Below, piece by piece: positions 1 through 7,600 of a DNA stretch of 7,822 nucleotides. The notes beneath the pieces were generated by a model. It saw only the letters and a program-made list of their open reading frames with translations. It had not been told where the DNA came from and ran no database searches. The translations under genes were made by a program, and so were the position numbers. Within the stretch, counting starts at the first letter, position 1. Each line of letters begins with the position of its first letter. The stretch is from contig JABMSC010000063.1 in NCBI GenBank assembly GCA_013204685.1, forward strand, positions 1-7,822, written 5' to 3'. This DNA comes from Candidatus Omnitrophota bacterium. Its GTDB lineage: Bacteria; Omnitrophota; Gorgyraeia; Tantalellales; Tantalellaceae.

Positions 1-40
1 AAAGAGAAGGCCTGGCAACATGTTGCCAGGCCTTCTCTTT
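1..40. terminator. Perfect 40-bp palindrome, probable (bidirectional) intrinsic terminator
   Basis: The two 20-base halves are exact reverse complements (AAAGAGAAGGCCTGGCAACA and its complement), with no mismatch. As RNA this gives a stem of about 18 bp closed by a CAUG loop, with a GC-rich core, an A-rich 5' foot and a U-rich 3' foot (CTTTT). That is the shape of an intrinsic terminator that could work in both directions. It probably ends the gene lying left of the window. The sequence left of base 1 is not visible, so the arms may be longer, and which gene it serves is inferred. Confidence 0.75.
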
Positions 41-111
41 TAAAAACGCAACAATCAAACGATTTTTACAGGGCTTTGCGCAAATTGCGGTGAACCGTAG
101 AAGTTCTTAAG

Positions 112-147
112 CCACAAGGTTAGGAAATCTTGGCCCTGTGGTTTTTT
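112..147 (+). terminator. Terminator-like hairpin in the leader of the helicase gene
   Basis: CCACAAGG (112-119) can pair with CCCTGTGG (134-141), with a single A-C mismatch, around a 14-nt loop. Six T residues (142-147) follow directly, then GTTT. This is the layout of an intrinsic terminator, about 64 bases before the helicase start codon. It could stop read-through from upstream, or act as a conditional attenuator if the helicase promoter lies upstream of it. I found no convincing promoter on either side, so its role is open. Confidence 0.45.
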
Positions 148-194
148 GTTTAATAGGAATAAATAATACGCCAAATCAGAAAAGAAGAAAAAAT

Positions 195-200
195 GGGGAG
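195..200 (+). promoter_or_regulatory. Shine-Dalgarno of the helicase gene
   Basis: GGGGAG lies 10 nt before the ATG at 211. An ATG at 193 overlaps this site and is in the same frame, but it meets TAA after three codons, so it cannot be the start. The ATG at 211 is the first usable start. Confidence 0.6.
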
Positions 201-210
201 TTAAAATATT

Positions 211-1431
211 ATGACGAAAGAACCGAGAACAAATGTTTCTTTTGACGGGCTGGGCATTGCTCCGAAAATACTCGAAGCATTGGACCGGCTGAAGTTCACT
301 CACCCGACCCCGATCCAGCATAAGGCTATCCCCATCGCTATAGACGGTACTGATATTATCGGGGTGGCTCAGACCGGCACAGGCAAGACCCTGGCTTTTG
401 CTATACCAGTTGTCCAGCGTCTTTCCCGCAATATGGGACGGTGTCTGATACTTGTTCCTACCAGGGAATTAGCTATACAGGTAGATGAGACCTTCCAGAA
501 GATAGCGCCCAAATTCGGAATAAGGACCGTAGTTATTATAGGAGGGGCTCCGATGCAGAACCAGCTGAGGGCCCTGAAAAAGAACCCGCGTGTTATTATC
601 GCCACGCCCGGGAGGCTTATCGATCATATGAATCAGAAGACACTGCGCTTGAATGAAGTGGAGGTCCTTATCCTGGACGAAGCTGACAGGATGCTGGATA
701 TGGGTTTCAAGCCGGATATAGAACGCATCCTTAAGTTCGTCCCAAAAAAAAGGCAGACGATGCTTTTTTCGGCGACGATACCCGGAGAAGTCGTGTCAAT
801 AGGGACCGCGCATATGAAGCTTCCCGTCCATGTCGAAGTCGCGCCGTCAGGGACCGCCCCGGAACGTATTGTCCAGGAGTTATTCATCGTAAAAAGAGAA
901 GCCAAGAAGAAACTCTTGGCTAAACTGCTCGATCAGTACCGCGGTTCGGTGCTGCTTTTTTCACGGACAAAAAGGGGGGCGACCAAGATAAAACGCCTGA
1001 TCAAAGACATGGGGCATAACGTGGCGGAGATACATTCGGACCGTACACTCCGGCAGCGGAGGGAAGCGCTTGAGGGTTTCAAAACGGGAAAGTACAGGAT
1101 ACTTGTCGCGACCGATATAGCGGCCAGGGGGATAGATGTCGTCGGTATAGAAACGGTTATAAATTTCGACATTCCGGACGATACGGAAAATTATGTGCAC
1201 AGGATCGGACGCACAGGCCGGGCCGGGCATAAAGGGCGCGCTATCTCGTTCGCTACCCCGGAACAGGGCAACGATATTCGCAACATTGAGAAACACATCA
1301 AGACGGCCTTGCCTGTCTCAGAGCATCCCGAGCTTCCGCGCGAGGAGTTCACAACCCGGAAGGCATCTTCGAGCAGAACCTGGAGTTCGGCAAAGAGGAG
1401 TAAAAGCCGTCTTCCCCGTAAACGCCGGTGA
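211..1431 (+). CDS. DEAD-box ATP-dependent RNA helicase, RhlE-like
   Basis: This is a cytoplasmic ATP-driven RNA-duplex unwinding enzyme, likely used in ribosome assembly, RNA decay or cold adaptation. All family motifs are present in order: Q motif (F11, PTPIQ 32-36), motif I AQTGTGKT 53-60, Ia PTRELA 83-88, GG 111-112, Ib TPGR 132-135, II DEAD 156-159, III SAT 187-189, IV LLFSRT 248-253, V VATDIAARGIDV 299-310 and VI HRIGRTGRAG 330-339. Both RecA-like domains are therefore complete, and all catalytic residues are intact. At 406 aa it is close to the minimal helicase core plus a short basic Ser/Arg/Lys tail (about 382-406), a probable nonspecific RNA-binding arm. The overall pattern is closest to RhlE, but RhlE, SrmB and CsdA types are hard to separate by eye, so no symbol is given. 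It is separated from the efflux operon by 207 bp and appears to be its own transcription unit. Confidence 0.96.
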   Translation: MTKEPRTNVSFDGLGIAPKILEALDRLKFTHPTPIQHKAIPIAIDGTDIIGVAQTGTGKTLAFAIPVVQRLSRNMGRCLILVPTRELAIQVDETFQKIAPKFGIRTVVIIGGAPMQNQLRALKKNPRVIIATPGRLIDHMNQKTLRLNEVEVLILDEADRMLDMGFKPDIERILKFVPKKRQTMLFSATIPGEVVSIGTAHMKLPVHVEVAPSGTAPERIVQELFIVKREAKKKLLAKLLDQYRGSVLLFSRTKRGATKIKRLIKDMGHNVAEIHSDRTLRQRREALEGFKTGKYRILVATDIAARGIDVVGIETVINFDIPDDTENYVHRIGRTGRAGHKGRAISFATPEQGNDIRNIEKHIKTALPVSEHPELPREEFTTRKASSSRTWSSAKRSKSRLPRKRR

Positions 1432-1446
1432 CAAAAGGGACGTTTC

Positions 1447-1473
1447 CTAACTTAATCGGAGAATTAGAGTTAG
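1447..1473 (+). other. AT-rich hairpin in the 3' region of the helicase transcript
   Basis: CTAACT-TAAT (1447-1456) pairs with ATTA-g-AGTTAG (1463-1473), giving a 10-bp stem with one bulged G and a 6-nt loop. It begins 15 nt after the helicase stop codon. No T-tract follows (AACAAAACCCC comes next), so it is not a standard intrinsic terminator. It may protect the 3' end or be a weak transcript-end structure. Confidence 0.3.
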
Positions 1474-1488
1474 AACAAAACCCCTCCC

Positions 1489-1516
1489 CTTAAATTTAAG
1501 TGTCCAGATAGTGTCC
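1489..1516. repeat. Short palindrome and direct repeat in the intergenic region
   Basis: A perfect 12-bp palindrome, CTTAAATTTAAG (1489-1500), runs into two direct copies of AGTGTCC (1499-1505 and 1510-1516). The stretch is C-rich on its flanks and differs in composition from the AT-rich promoter that follows. It may be a dispersed intergenic repeat or the edge of a decayed mobile element. No transposase fragment was seen. Confidence 0.3.
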
Positions 1517-1555
1517 CCAGAATTCCCGAGATGATTCTTTCAGCCTGCCAACAGA

Positions 1556-1613
1556 AGTAATAGTAATAATATTACACCTGGTGTATAATACTAATCCAGG
1601 AAATCGTATTACT
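1556..1613 (+). promoter_or_regulatory. Likely promoter of the efflux operon with overlapping operator-like dyads
   Basis: A perfect -10 box, TATAAT (1584-1589), lies 49 nt before the ATG at 1639. The -35 at 17-bp spacing (TAGTAA, 1561-1566) matches consensus poorly, at 3 of 6 positions. Inverted repeats surround the -10. TACACC-T-GGTGTA (1573-1585) overlaps its first bases. AGTAATA (1556-1562) pairs with TATTACT (1607-1613) and is centred on the -10. A tandem AGTAAT occurs at 1556-1567. A weak -35 with dyads over the -10 suggests control by a DNA-binding regulator, as is common for efflux operons. The regulator is not in the window, and start-site use is inferred. Confidence 0.5.
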
Positions 1614-1638
1614 AACCTCAACGAACTCGAGTTATTTA

Positions 1639-3114
1639 ATGAGATCACTTACCAGGATCAAAAAAAATCGAAGCATGAATTTCTTCAAAACTAATATAAT
1701 TTTAGTTTGTCTCACTTGTTCTGCGATGTTGTTTTCAGGGTGCCGTACAGTCAGGGCTCCCGGGAATCCTTCCGAAAGCTGGATAGCTCCTGGCTGGGAA
1801 GAGAAAGAGCTTGCCAAAGACCCTGTCTGGGAGGCCATCCGCCAGAGAAAGATCGACCCGGGAAAAGAACTTGGTCTTCTGGACCTTCTTGATATTGCCC
1901 TGTCAAATAATCCTGTGACACGTGAGGCCTGGCAGAACGCCAGGGCATATGACGCAAGAATGATCAAATCAGAAAGCACTTATTATCCTCAAGTAACCGC
2001 CCAGACCGGCGGTGCCTATAATAAAAGAGAAGTGGATAGAACCACTGACATTGTTAACCGGGCGGATTACACGATCGGTGCGGATGCGACAATGCTTGTG
2101 TTTGATTTTGGAGGGCGCTCAGCGGGCGTTCAAAAAGCCAGGCAGTTGCTTCTGGTTGCCAACTATGATTTCAACCAGACCATTCAGGATATTGTCCGGG
2201 ATACTGAAACCGCTTATTATTCATACGATAGTTCCATTGCCGCCCGCGAAGCCGCTGAAGATGATGTTGCGGATGCCCAGGAGATCCTTGTCAATGCGCA
2301 ACAGAAGTACCAGGTGGGCCTCGTCTCCAAGCTTGATGTGCTTCAGGCTGAATCCACTTATAATGATTCGCTTTTTTCTCTGGAAGGGGCAAAGGGTGAT
2401 GTAGAAACTTCCAGGGCGGACCTTGCAGAGATCATAGGTGTTTCCGCTGACACTAAATTTAGCGTGCTTATACATTTAGAAAAGGTGCCGGAAGAGATCA
2501 AGAAAGATGATGTGAGCCGGTATATTGAAGAAGCCCTAAAAAAGCGTCCTGATATCGCGTCTGCGAGATCCAACTTAAAAGCAAAAGAAGCAGAGGTAGA
2601 TATAGCGACCTCGAATATTTTGCCAACGCTTAATATCGGCGGTTCGATGGCGACAAACTGGTTTTCATATTACGGGTCGAGAAAAGGAACCCTTACGAGT
2701 TATAAGAACGATTATCTTTATAGCGGACAGTTCAGTGTCGACTGGAATGTATTTGACGGTTTAAATAATTATTTTACCAGAATAGAGGCCCAGAGGGAAG
2801 CAGCTCTAGAGAGGGAGAGCCTGGTAGAGACGGAGATCTCTGCCAGCGCGGATGTATGGACAAAATATTTCAACCTTAGAACGGCCCAGAAAAAATATGT
2901 TTTCAGTGAAGCGTTCCTGGCTTCGGCAAATGCTTCCCATGAACTTGCCACTGAAGGATATAAAGCCGGGCTTAAAAGCATGCTGGATCTTTTGCAGTCG
3001 CAGAGTCAGCTCTCAGAAGCCAGAAGCAAGCTCATAGGTTCAAGAAAAGATTTTTTTGTTGCTGTAGCAGAGCTTGAGCATGCGATGGGTGCGTTGACTG
3101 TTGAGGGGAAATAG
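1639..3114 (+). CDS. TolC/OprM-family outer-membrane efflux channel, probable lipoprotein
   Basis: This is the outer-membrane exit duct of a tripartite efflux pump; family members form a trimer of a beta-barrel plus a long periplasmic alpha-barrel. The two internal halves of the OEP fold are visible: QKYQVGLVSKLDVLQAES (222-239) is echoed by EGYKAGLKSMLDLLQSQS (439-456), and the strand motifs VFDFGGR (154-160) and WNVFDG (369-374) match each other. The N-terminus has a basic stretch, a hydrophobic core (about 19-33) and then FSGC with Cys35, a near-lipobox that suggests acylation as in OprM/NodT-type channels. The length of 491 aa is typical. Two starts are possible: ATG 1639 (used here) or ATG 1675 (residue 13), which gives a shorter, more standard signal peptide with Cys23. 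Neither has a strong Shine-Dalgarno; AGGA at 1654-1657 is 17 nt before the second. It is first gene of the operon, 22 nt ahead of the adaptor. Confidence 0.93.
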   Translation: MRSLTRIKKNRSMNFFKTNIILVCLTCSAMLFSGCRTVRAPGNPSESWIAPGWEEKELAKDPVWEAIRQRKIDPGKELGLLDLLDIALSNNPVTREAWQNARAYDARMIKSESTYYPQVTAQTGGAYNKREVDRTTDIVNRADYTIGADATMLVFDFGGRSAGVQKARQLLLVANYDFNQTIQDIVRDTETAYYSYDSSIAAREAAEDDVADAQEILVNAQQKYQVGLVSKLDVLQAESTYNDSLFSLEGAKGDVETSRADLAEIIGVSADTKFSVLIHLEKVPEEIKKDDVSRYIEEALKKRPDIASARSNLKAKEAEVDIATSNILPTLNIGGSMATNWFSYYGSRKGTLTSYKNDYLYSGQFSVDWNVFDGLNNYFTRIEAQREAALERESLVETEISASADVWTKYFNLRTAQKKYVFSEAFLASANASHELATEGYKAGLKSMLDLLQSQSQLSEARSKLIGSRKDFFVAVAELEHAMGALTVEGK

Positions 3115-3123
3115 GTTTTATGC

Positions 3124-3130
3124 GGAGGAG
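3124..3130 (+). promoter_or_regulatory. Strong Shine-Dalgarno that fixes the adaptor start
   Basis: GGAGGAG ends 6 nt before the ATG at 3137, a near-ideal ribosome-binding site. It matters because it shows that the unusual N-terminal extension of the adaptor is translated, rather than an over-long gene call. Confidence 0.85.
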
Positions 3131-3136
3131 ATATAA

Positions 3137-4588
3137 ATGATTAATATTAATGATCTCAAGGACAGGGGCGAAAAGCTTATAAAATATGTCCGCGAAAAGG
3201 CGCAGGAGATAAAAAATGATGTTCTTAACAATGAAAAGATTAAGGATGCCCTCGAAAGGGCCCGGAAACTAAAAAGCGACATCCTTAAAAATAAAGAGGT
3301 TAAGGACGTTCTTGATAAGGGCATGAAGTTAGCGAAAGAATACAAAGAAAAAATTGTGACCGCTGTGCTCAAAAATGATCAGATCAAAGGGCCGCTTGAC
3401 AAAGTTTTTAAATATGCAAGAGACAATAAACAAAAACTGAGAATTATCGGCGTAGTGATCGTCACGATATTTGTGATAATGCATGTGCGCGGGTGTGTTG
3501 AAAGAAACCGCAAGGCGAAAGTCCAGCCCCGTCTTGTCCAGACGGCAATTGCCCGAAAGAAGACAGTGCCCATTTACGTGGATTCGTTCGGCACGCTATC
3601 TTCGCCGGAGAACGTTGATATCAAAGCTCAGGTGACGGGGAAAATAATAGAGGTTAATTTTGTTCAAGGAAAGGAGGTCGCAAAAGGGGATCTTCTTTTT
3701 ACCATAGATCCGGCGCCGTACCAGGCAGACCTCGACAAGGCCGAAGCCGCTCTGAAAAAAGATATGGTGCAGCTAAAGCTTAAGAGCGATACGCTCGAGA
3801 GAAACATGAGCCTCATTGAAAAAGATCTTATTTCACAGCAGGAATATGAAACCTATCAAACCGAAGTCGCCGCTCTTGCCGCCCAGGTTGAGCTTGATAA
3901 GGCGGATATAGAGTCGGCCAAAATAAATCTTAACTATTGCTATATAAAGTCACCTATCGACGGGCTTACTGGTAAACGCCGGGTTGATATAGGGAACATT
4001 GTCCCAGCCAATACAGGCCCGGTCCTCGTAAACGTAAAGGAGATAGATGAACTTTATCTGGATTTTACGCTTCCTGAGAGGGATCTTGCGGAAGTGCGCA
4101 AGGCCATGGAAGATAATATCCTGGATGCTCAGGTCAGCGTTCCCGGGGACGGGAAAAAAACCTATTCGGGGAAACTTGAATTCATTGATAACAAGGTGGA
4201 TGACGATACCGGAACTTTTGCCCTGCGCGCGACGATCACCAATGATGACAGGGCCCTCTGGCCCGGACAGTTCGTGACAATACGGCTTATCCTGGGTACT
4301 GAAAAAGATGCCGTACTTGTTCCTTATGATGCGGCTCAGGTCGGGAAGCAGGGGTATTATGTTTTTGTGGTCAAGGGACATAAAGCAGATCTCAGAGATG
4401 TTACGGCAGGAAGCAGGCAGGGAGACGATATTGTTATTGAGAAGGGCGTCAAAGCAGGAGAGAGAGTAGTTACTGTAGGACAGCTGGGACTCAACCAGGG
4501 GATGCCTGTTTTCGATACCACGTCAAAAGTACACCAGGCGGAACTGAAAAGCTTTGCAGACAAAAAAGCCAAGAAAATAACCCGGTAA
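3137..4588 (+). CDS. RND-type periplasmic adaptor (membrane fusion protein), MdtA-like, with a long N-terminal cytoplasmic extension
   Basis: It couples the inner-membrane RND pump to the outer-membrane channel. Residues 1-100 are highly charged, helix-prone and contain three degenerate repeats. One membrane anchor follows (about 102-117, RIIGVVIVTIFVIMHV). From about 130 on the protein is a standard adaptor: first lipoyl half (about 157-195) with VTGKIIEVNFVQGKEVAKGD and IDPAPYQADL, alpha-helical hairpin (about 196-265), second lipoyl half with IKSPIDGLTGKRRVDIGNIV (270-289), beta-barrel (about 305-388, including FTLPERDL and LWPGQFV) and membrane-proximal domain (about 389-460), ending in a short Lys-rich tail. 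Motifs and order closely resemble MdtA. At 483 aa it is about 70 longer than E. coli MdtA (about 415), mostly at the N-terminus, where a typical adaptor has its signal or anchor in the first 30 residues. Cys120 after the anchor sits in VRGC, a poor lipobox. The gene ends 12 nt before the pump gene. Confidence 0.93.
   Translation: MININDLKDRGEKLIKYVREKAQEIKNDVLNNEKIKDALERARKLKSDILKNKEVKDVLDKGMKLAKEYKEKIVTAVLKNDQIKGPLDKVFKYARDNKQKLRIIGVVIVTIFVIMHVRGCVERNRKAKVQPRLVQTAIARKKTVPIYVDSFGTLSSPENVDIKAQVTGKIIEVNFVQGKEVAKGDLLFTIDPAPYQADLDKAEAALKKDMVQLKLKSDTLERNMSLIEKDLISQQEYETYQTEVAALAAQVELDKADIESAKINLNYCYIKSPIDGLTGKRRVDIGNIVPANTGPVLVNVKEIDELYLDFTLPERDLAEVRKAMEDNILDAQVSVPGDGKKTYSGKLEFIDNKVDDDTGTFALRATITNDDRALWPGQFVTIRLILGTEKDAVLVPYDAAQVGKQGYYVFVVKGHKADLRDVTAGSRQGDDIVIEKGVKAGERVVTVGQLGLNQGMPVFDTTSKVHQAELKSFADKKAKKITR
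3224..3418 (+). repeat. Three degenerate amphipathic repeats encoded in the adaptor N-terminus
   Basis: The units are LNNEKIKDALERARKL (residues 30-45), LKNKEVKDVLDKGMKLA (50-66) and LKNDQIKGPLDKVFKYA (78-94). The shared pattern is L-x-N-x-x-(I/V)-K-x-x-L-(D/E)-(K/R)-x-x-K, with start-to-start spacings of 20 and 28 residues. The DNA copies have diverged, so this is a protein-level repeat. It lies before the membrane anchor, on the predicted cytoplasmic side. Function unknown; a coiled coil, a protein-docking surface or a membrane-surface helix are all possible. Confidence 0.7.
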
Positions 4589-4600
4589 ATAGATTTTTTT

Positions 4601-7600
4601 ATGGCAGTATTTTCAGAACGATTTATACGTAAACCCATCATGACCACGCTTTGCATGGTCACGGTCCTCTTTTTGGGCATAGCATCGTATTTCAGGCTGC
4701 CCGTAAGCGACCTGCCGGTGGTTGACTATCCCGTTATAACTGTAACAGCCGTTTATCCGGGGGCGTCTCCGGAGACAATGGCTTCGACTGTGGCATCACC
4801 CTTAGAGAACGAGTGTATGCAGATACAGGGGCTTCAGTCTATCATTTCCGATAATGTGGACGGCCAAACTACGATAACGCTTACTTTTGATCTTAACCGC
4901 AATGTTGATCTTGCCGCCCCTGATGTCCAGGCGGCGATATCCCGTGCTCAGGCGAACCTGCCGGGCGATCTGCCGCAGCCCCCGTCGTATCAAAAGACGA
5001 ATCCATCGGAAGCCCCTATCATTTACATAGCGCTTGCTTCAGACACTCTTACCGCTGGGGCTCTTTACGATTTCGGGAACAGGACCATCGGAAAACGCAT
5101 GAGCATGCTCTCAGGTGTTTCACAGGTCCTTATATACGGGGCGAAAGCGGCTGTACGCGTGCAGGTAGATCCGGACCGCCTGGCGGCTTTTAAGATAGGG
5201 CTTAATGAAGTTTCAAATGTGCTGAAAACAGGAACAGTTACCATCCCGGGAGGGTGTTTGAACGGCCCGGGCCGGACTTTTTCCATCCAGCCGCAAGGAC
5301 AGCTTTTTAAGGCAATAGAATACGACGAACTTATAATAAAATATGTTGACGGGGCGCCTGTACGCATCAAGGATGTCGGAAGAAGCGTTGACTCCCTCCA
5401 GAATGACAATATTAATGTTATGTATTCAGCTCGCCCCGGAGAGCCTATGAGTTCGGGTGTTGTAGTGGTAGCTATCTCAAGGGCGGCAGGGGCTAACACG
5501 GTTGCTCTTTCAGCCAATGTGCGTCAGACACTGAAAGATATTAAGGATGAGATCCCCGGGTCGGTGGAAGTCGATATTATTTATGATAAAGCCGAGACGA
5601 TACTTGAAGCTATTGATGACGTTAAGACCACGATCCTGATAGCTCTTATTCTGGTGGTTCTCGTGATCTTTCTTTTTCTCGGGCGGATAGGTGATACGAT
5701 CATTCCGGGTATGGTGCTTCCCCTTACGATATGCGCTACGTTCGCTGTCATGCTTGTCCAGAAGTTCAGTCTGGATAACCTCTCCCTTATGGCCCTTACG
5801 CTTTCGGTGGGGTTTTTAGTCGATGACGCGATCGTTGTTCTTGAAAATACGACAAGGCATATAGAACTGGGGAAAAAGCCCTTGAAAGCTGCCATTGACA
5901 GTATGGGAGAGATAACGGGGGCGGTTATTTCCACCAGTATAGCGCTTATTATCGTTTTTATCCCCCTGGTCTTTATGGGCGGGGTCGTCGGCAGGAATTT
6001 CAAGGAATTCGCTCTTACTGTTATTATTGCCATTTCATGTTCTACGGTTATGGCGCTCACTCTTACGCCGATGATGTGTTCACGCATGCTTAAAGAGATA
6101 AAAGGCGTGAAGACAAAGATGCAAAAATTCGTCGATATACATATAGGCGGAATGATAAAAAAATACACGGTACTTCTTAAATGGATCTTACTCCGCAGGT
6201 ACATCGCTCTTATTGCCTGGATCCTCTGTTTAGCGGGAACCTTGTGGCTTTTTTCTATCCTTCCAAAAGCATTTATGCCTGAAGGGGATTCGGGGGCCAT
6301 ACAGGGCGGCATTCTTATGCAGCAGGGGACCTCGACTAAACAGATGCAGCATTACCAGGACCAGATAAATGCGACGCTTCGCAAAAATCCTTTTGTTGAG
6401 AAGGTCCTTACAGTGACGGGAACCAATACAGGAGCCGATCAGAGTTCGGGCGTGATCATAGCAATACTCAAGAAAGGAAAAAGGCCCACCATACAGAAGG
6501 TAACTCAAGCTTTAACATATCAGCTGATGATAATACCAACAGGGTTTACATTCCTTCAGCCGATCCCGGCCCTCAAACTCAGTACCGGCGGAGAGAGTAC
6601 CGCTACGGGCAGCCGGTATTCCTATATAGTCAAGGGACAGGAGGCCGAGAAGGTATACGATGCCGCGTACAAGCTTCAGGATGTAATGCACACTTTGCCC
6701 GGGTTTACAGGCATACAGAATAACGTTAAACTGAACATGCCGCAGTTGTCTATAGAGATATTGAGAGACAGGGCCTCTACTTTCGGGATTACAGCCGCGG
6801 ACATCGAGGAAACCTTGCTCCTGGCTTATGCAGGAGGAAAAATAACACTGTATAAAACAGATGTAGACCAGTATTATGTTATTCTGGAGTTAACGAAGGA
6901 GTATCAGCATAACCCGGAAGATCTTGCCCAGCTTTATGTTAGTTCGTCCACGACGGGTGAGTTGGTGCCCCTCGGATCAGTCGCTACATGGGAAGAAACC
7001 GTGGGGCCCCAGAATGTACCGCATTCCGACCAGATCAATTCGGTGACTATTTCATTTAACCTTAAAGCAAATATGCCTGTCGGAAATGCTACCAAGGCCC
7101 TGCAAGATGCCGCAACTGGGATACTTCCGGAAGGCGTTTCCGGGACTTTCCAGGGTGAGGCGCAGGAATTCGAGCAGTCAGTTAAGAGTCTAGGGGCACT
7201 TCTTATTCTTTCGGTGTTCCTGATGTACATTATTCTGGGAGTTCTCTATGAAAGCTATATCCATCCCCTTACCGTCATTACCACTTTGCCGGTAGCAACT
7301 TTTGGAGGACTAGCGACATTACTTCTCTGTGGGTCTGAACTTTCTCTTTATGCATATATAGGAATGTTCATGCTTCTAGGGATAGTGTCCAAAAACGGTA
7401 TTCTTATGGTCGACTTTGCGAAACAAAGGATGGAAGAAGGTTTAAGCGGTTTTGATGCCATCTACGAGGCATGCCGCGACAGGTTCAGGCCCATACTTAT
7501 GACCGGTGCTTCCACTATAATCGGCGCTATGCCGATCGCCCTTGGGTTCGGTGCAGATGGTTCTTCTCGCCAGCCGCTCGGGCTTATCATTGTAGGGGGG

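Noticed and set aside
65..70. TTTACA as a -35 box for the helicase gene
   Set aside because: It matches 5 of 6 consensus bases, but no reasonable -10 hexamer lies 16-18 bp downstream.
1193..1450. An 85-codon + strand frame overlapping the helicase C-terminus and running past its stop
   Set aside because: Most of it is an out-of-frame reading of the conserved HRIGRTGRAG region, and only about 19 nt extend beyond the helicase. No sign of an independent gene.
2012..2404. A 130-codon + strand frame within the outer-membrane channel gene
   Set aside because: It is a frame-shifted reading of the channel gene, whose own frame carries the complete family pattern.
3248..3261. GCCCT-CGAA-AGGGC mini-hairpin in the early adaptor coding sequence
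   Set aside because: It is a 5-bp stem inside a coding repeat and is readily explained by codon content. Nothing ties it to regulation.
3485..3499. VRGC at the end of the adaptor's membrane anchor as a lipoprotein cleavage site
   Set aside because: Arg at -2 breaks the lipobox, and cleavage here would need about 100 charged residues ahead of the signal. A plain membrane anchor is more likely.
3950..4381. A 143-codon open frame on the minus strand inside the adaptor gene
   Set aside because: It is antisense to well-conserved adaptor domains, shows no family pattern and has no separate promoter or context.
4594..4600. T7 run before the pump gene as an internal terminator
   Set aside because: No stable hairpin precedes it, and the 12-nt gap argues for continuous transcription.
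5581..6312. A 243-codon open frame on the minus strand inside the RND pump gene
   Set aside because: It lies entirely opposite the conserved TM2-TM7 region of the pump. Its translation is rich in Ile/Arg/Ser as expected from antisense reading and shows no recognisable domain.
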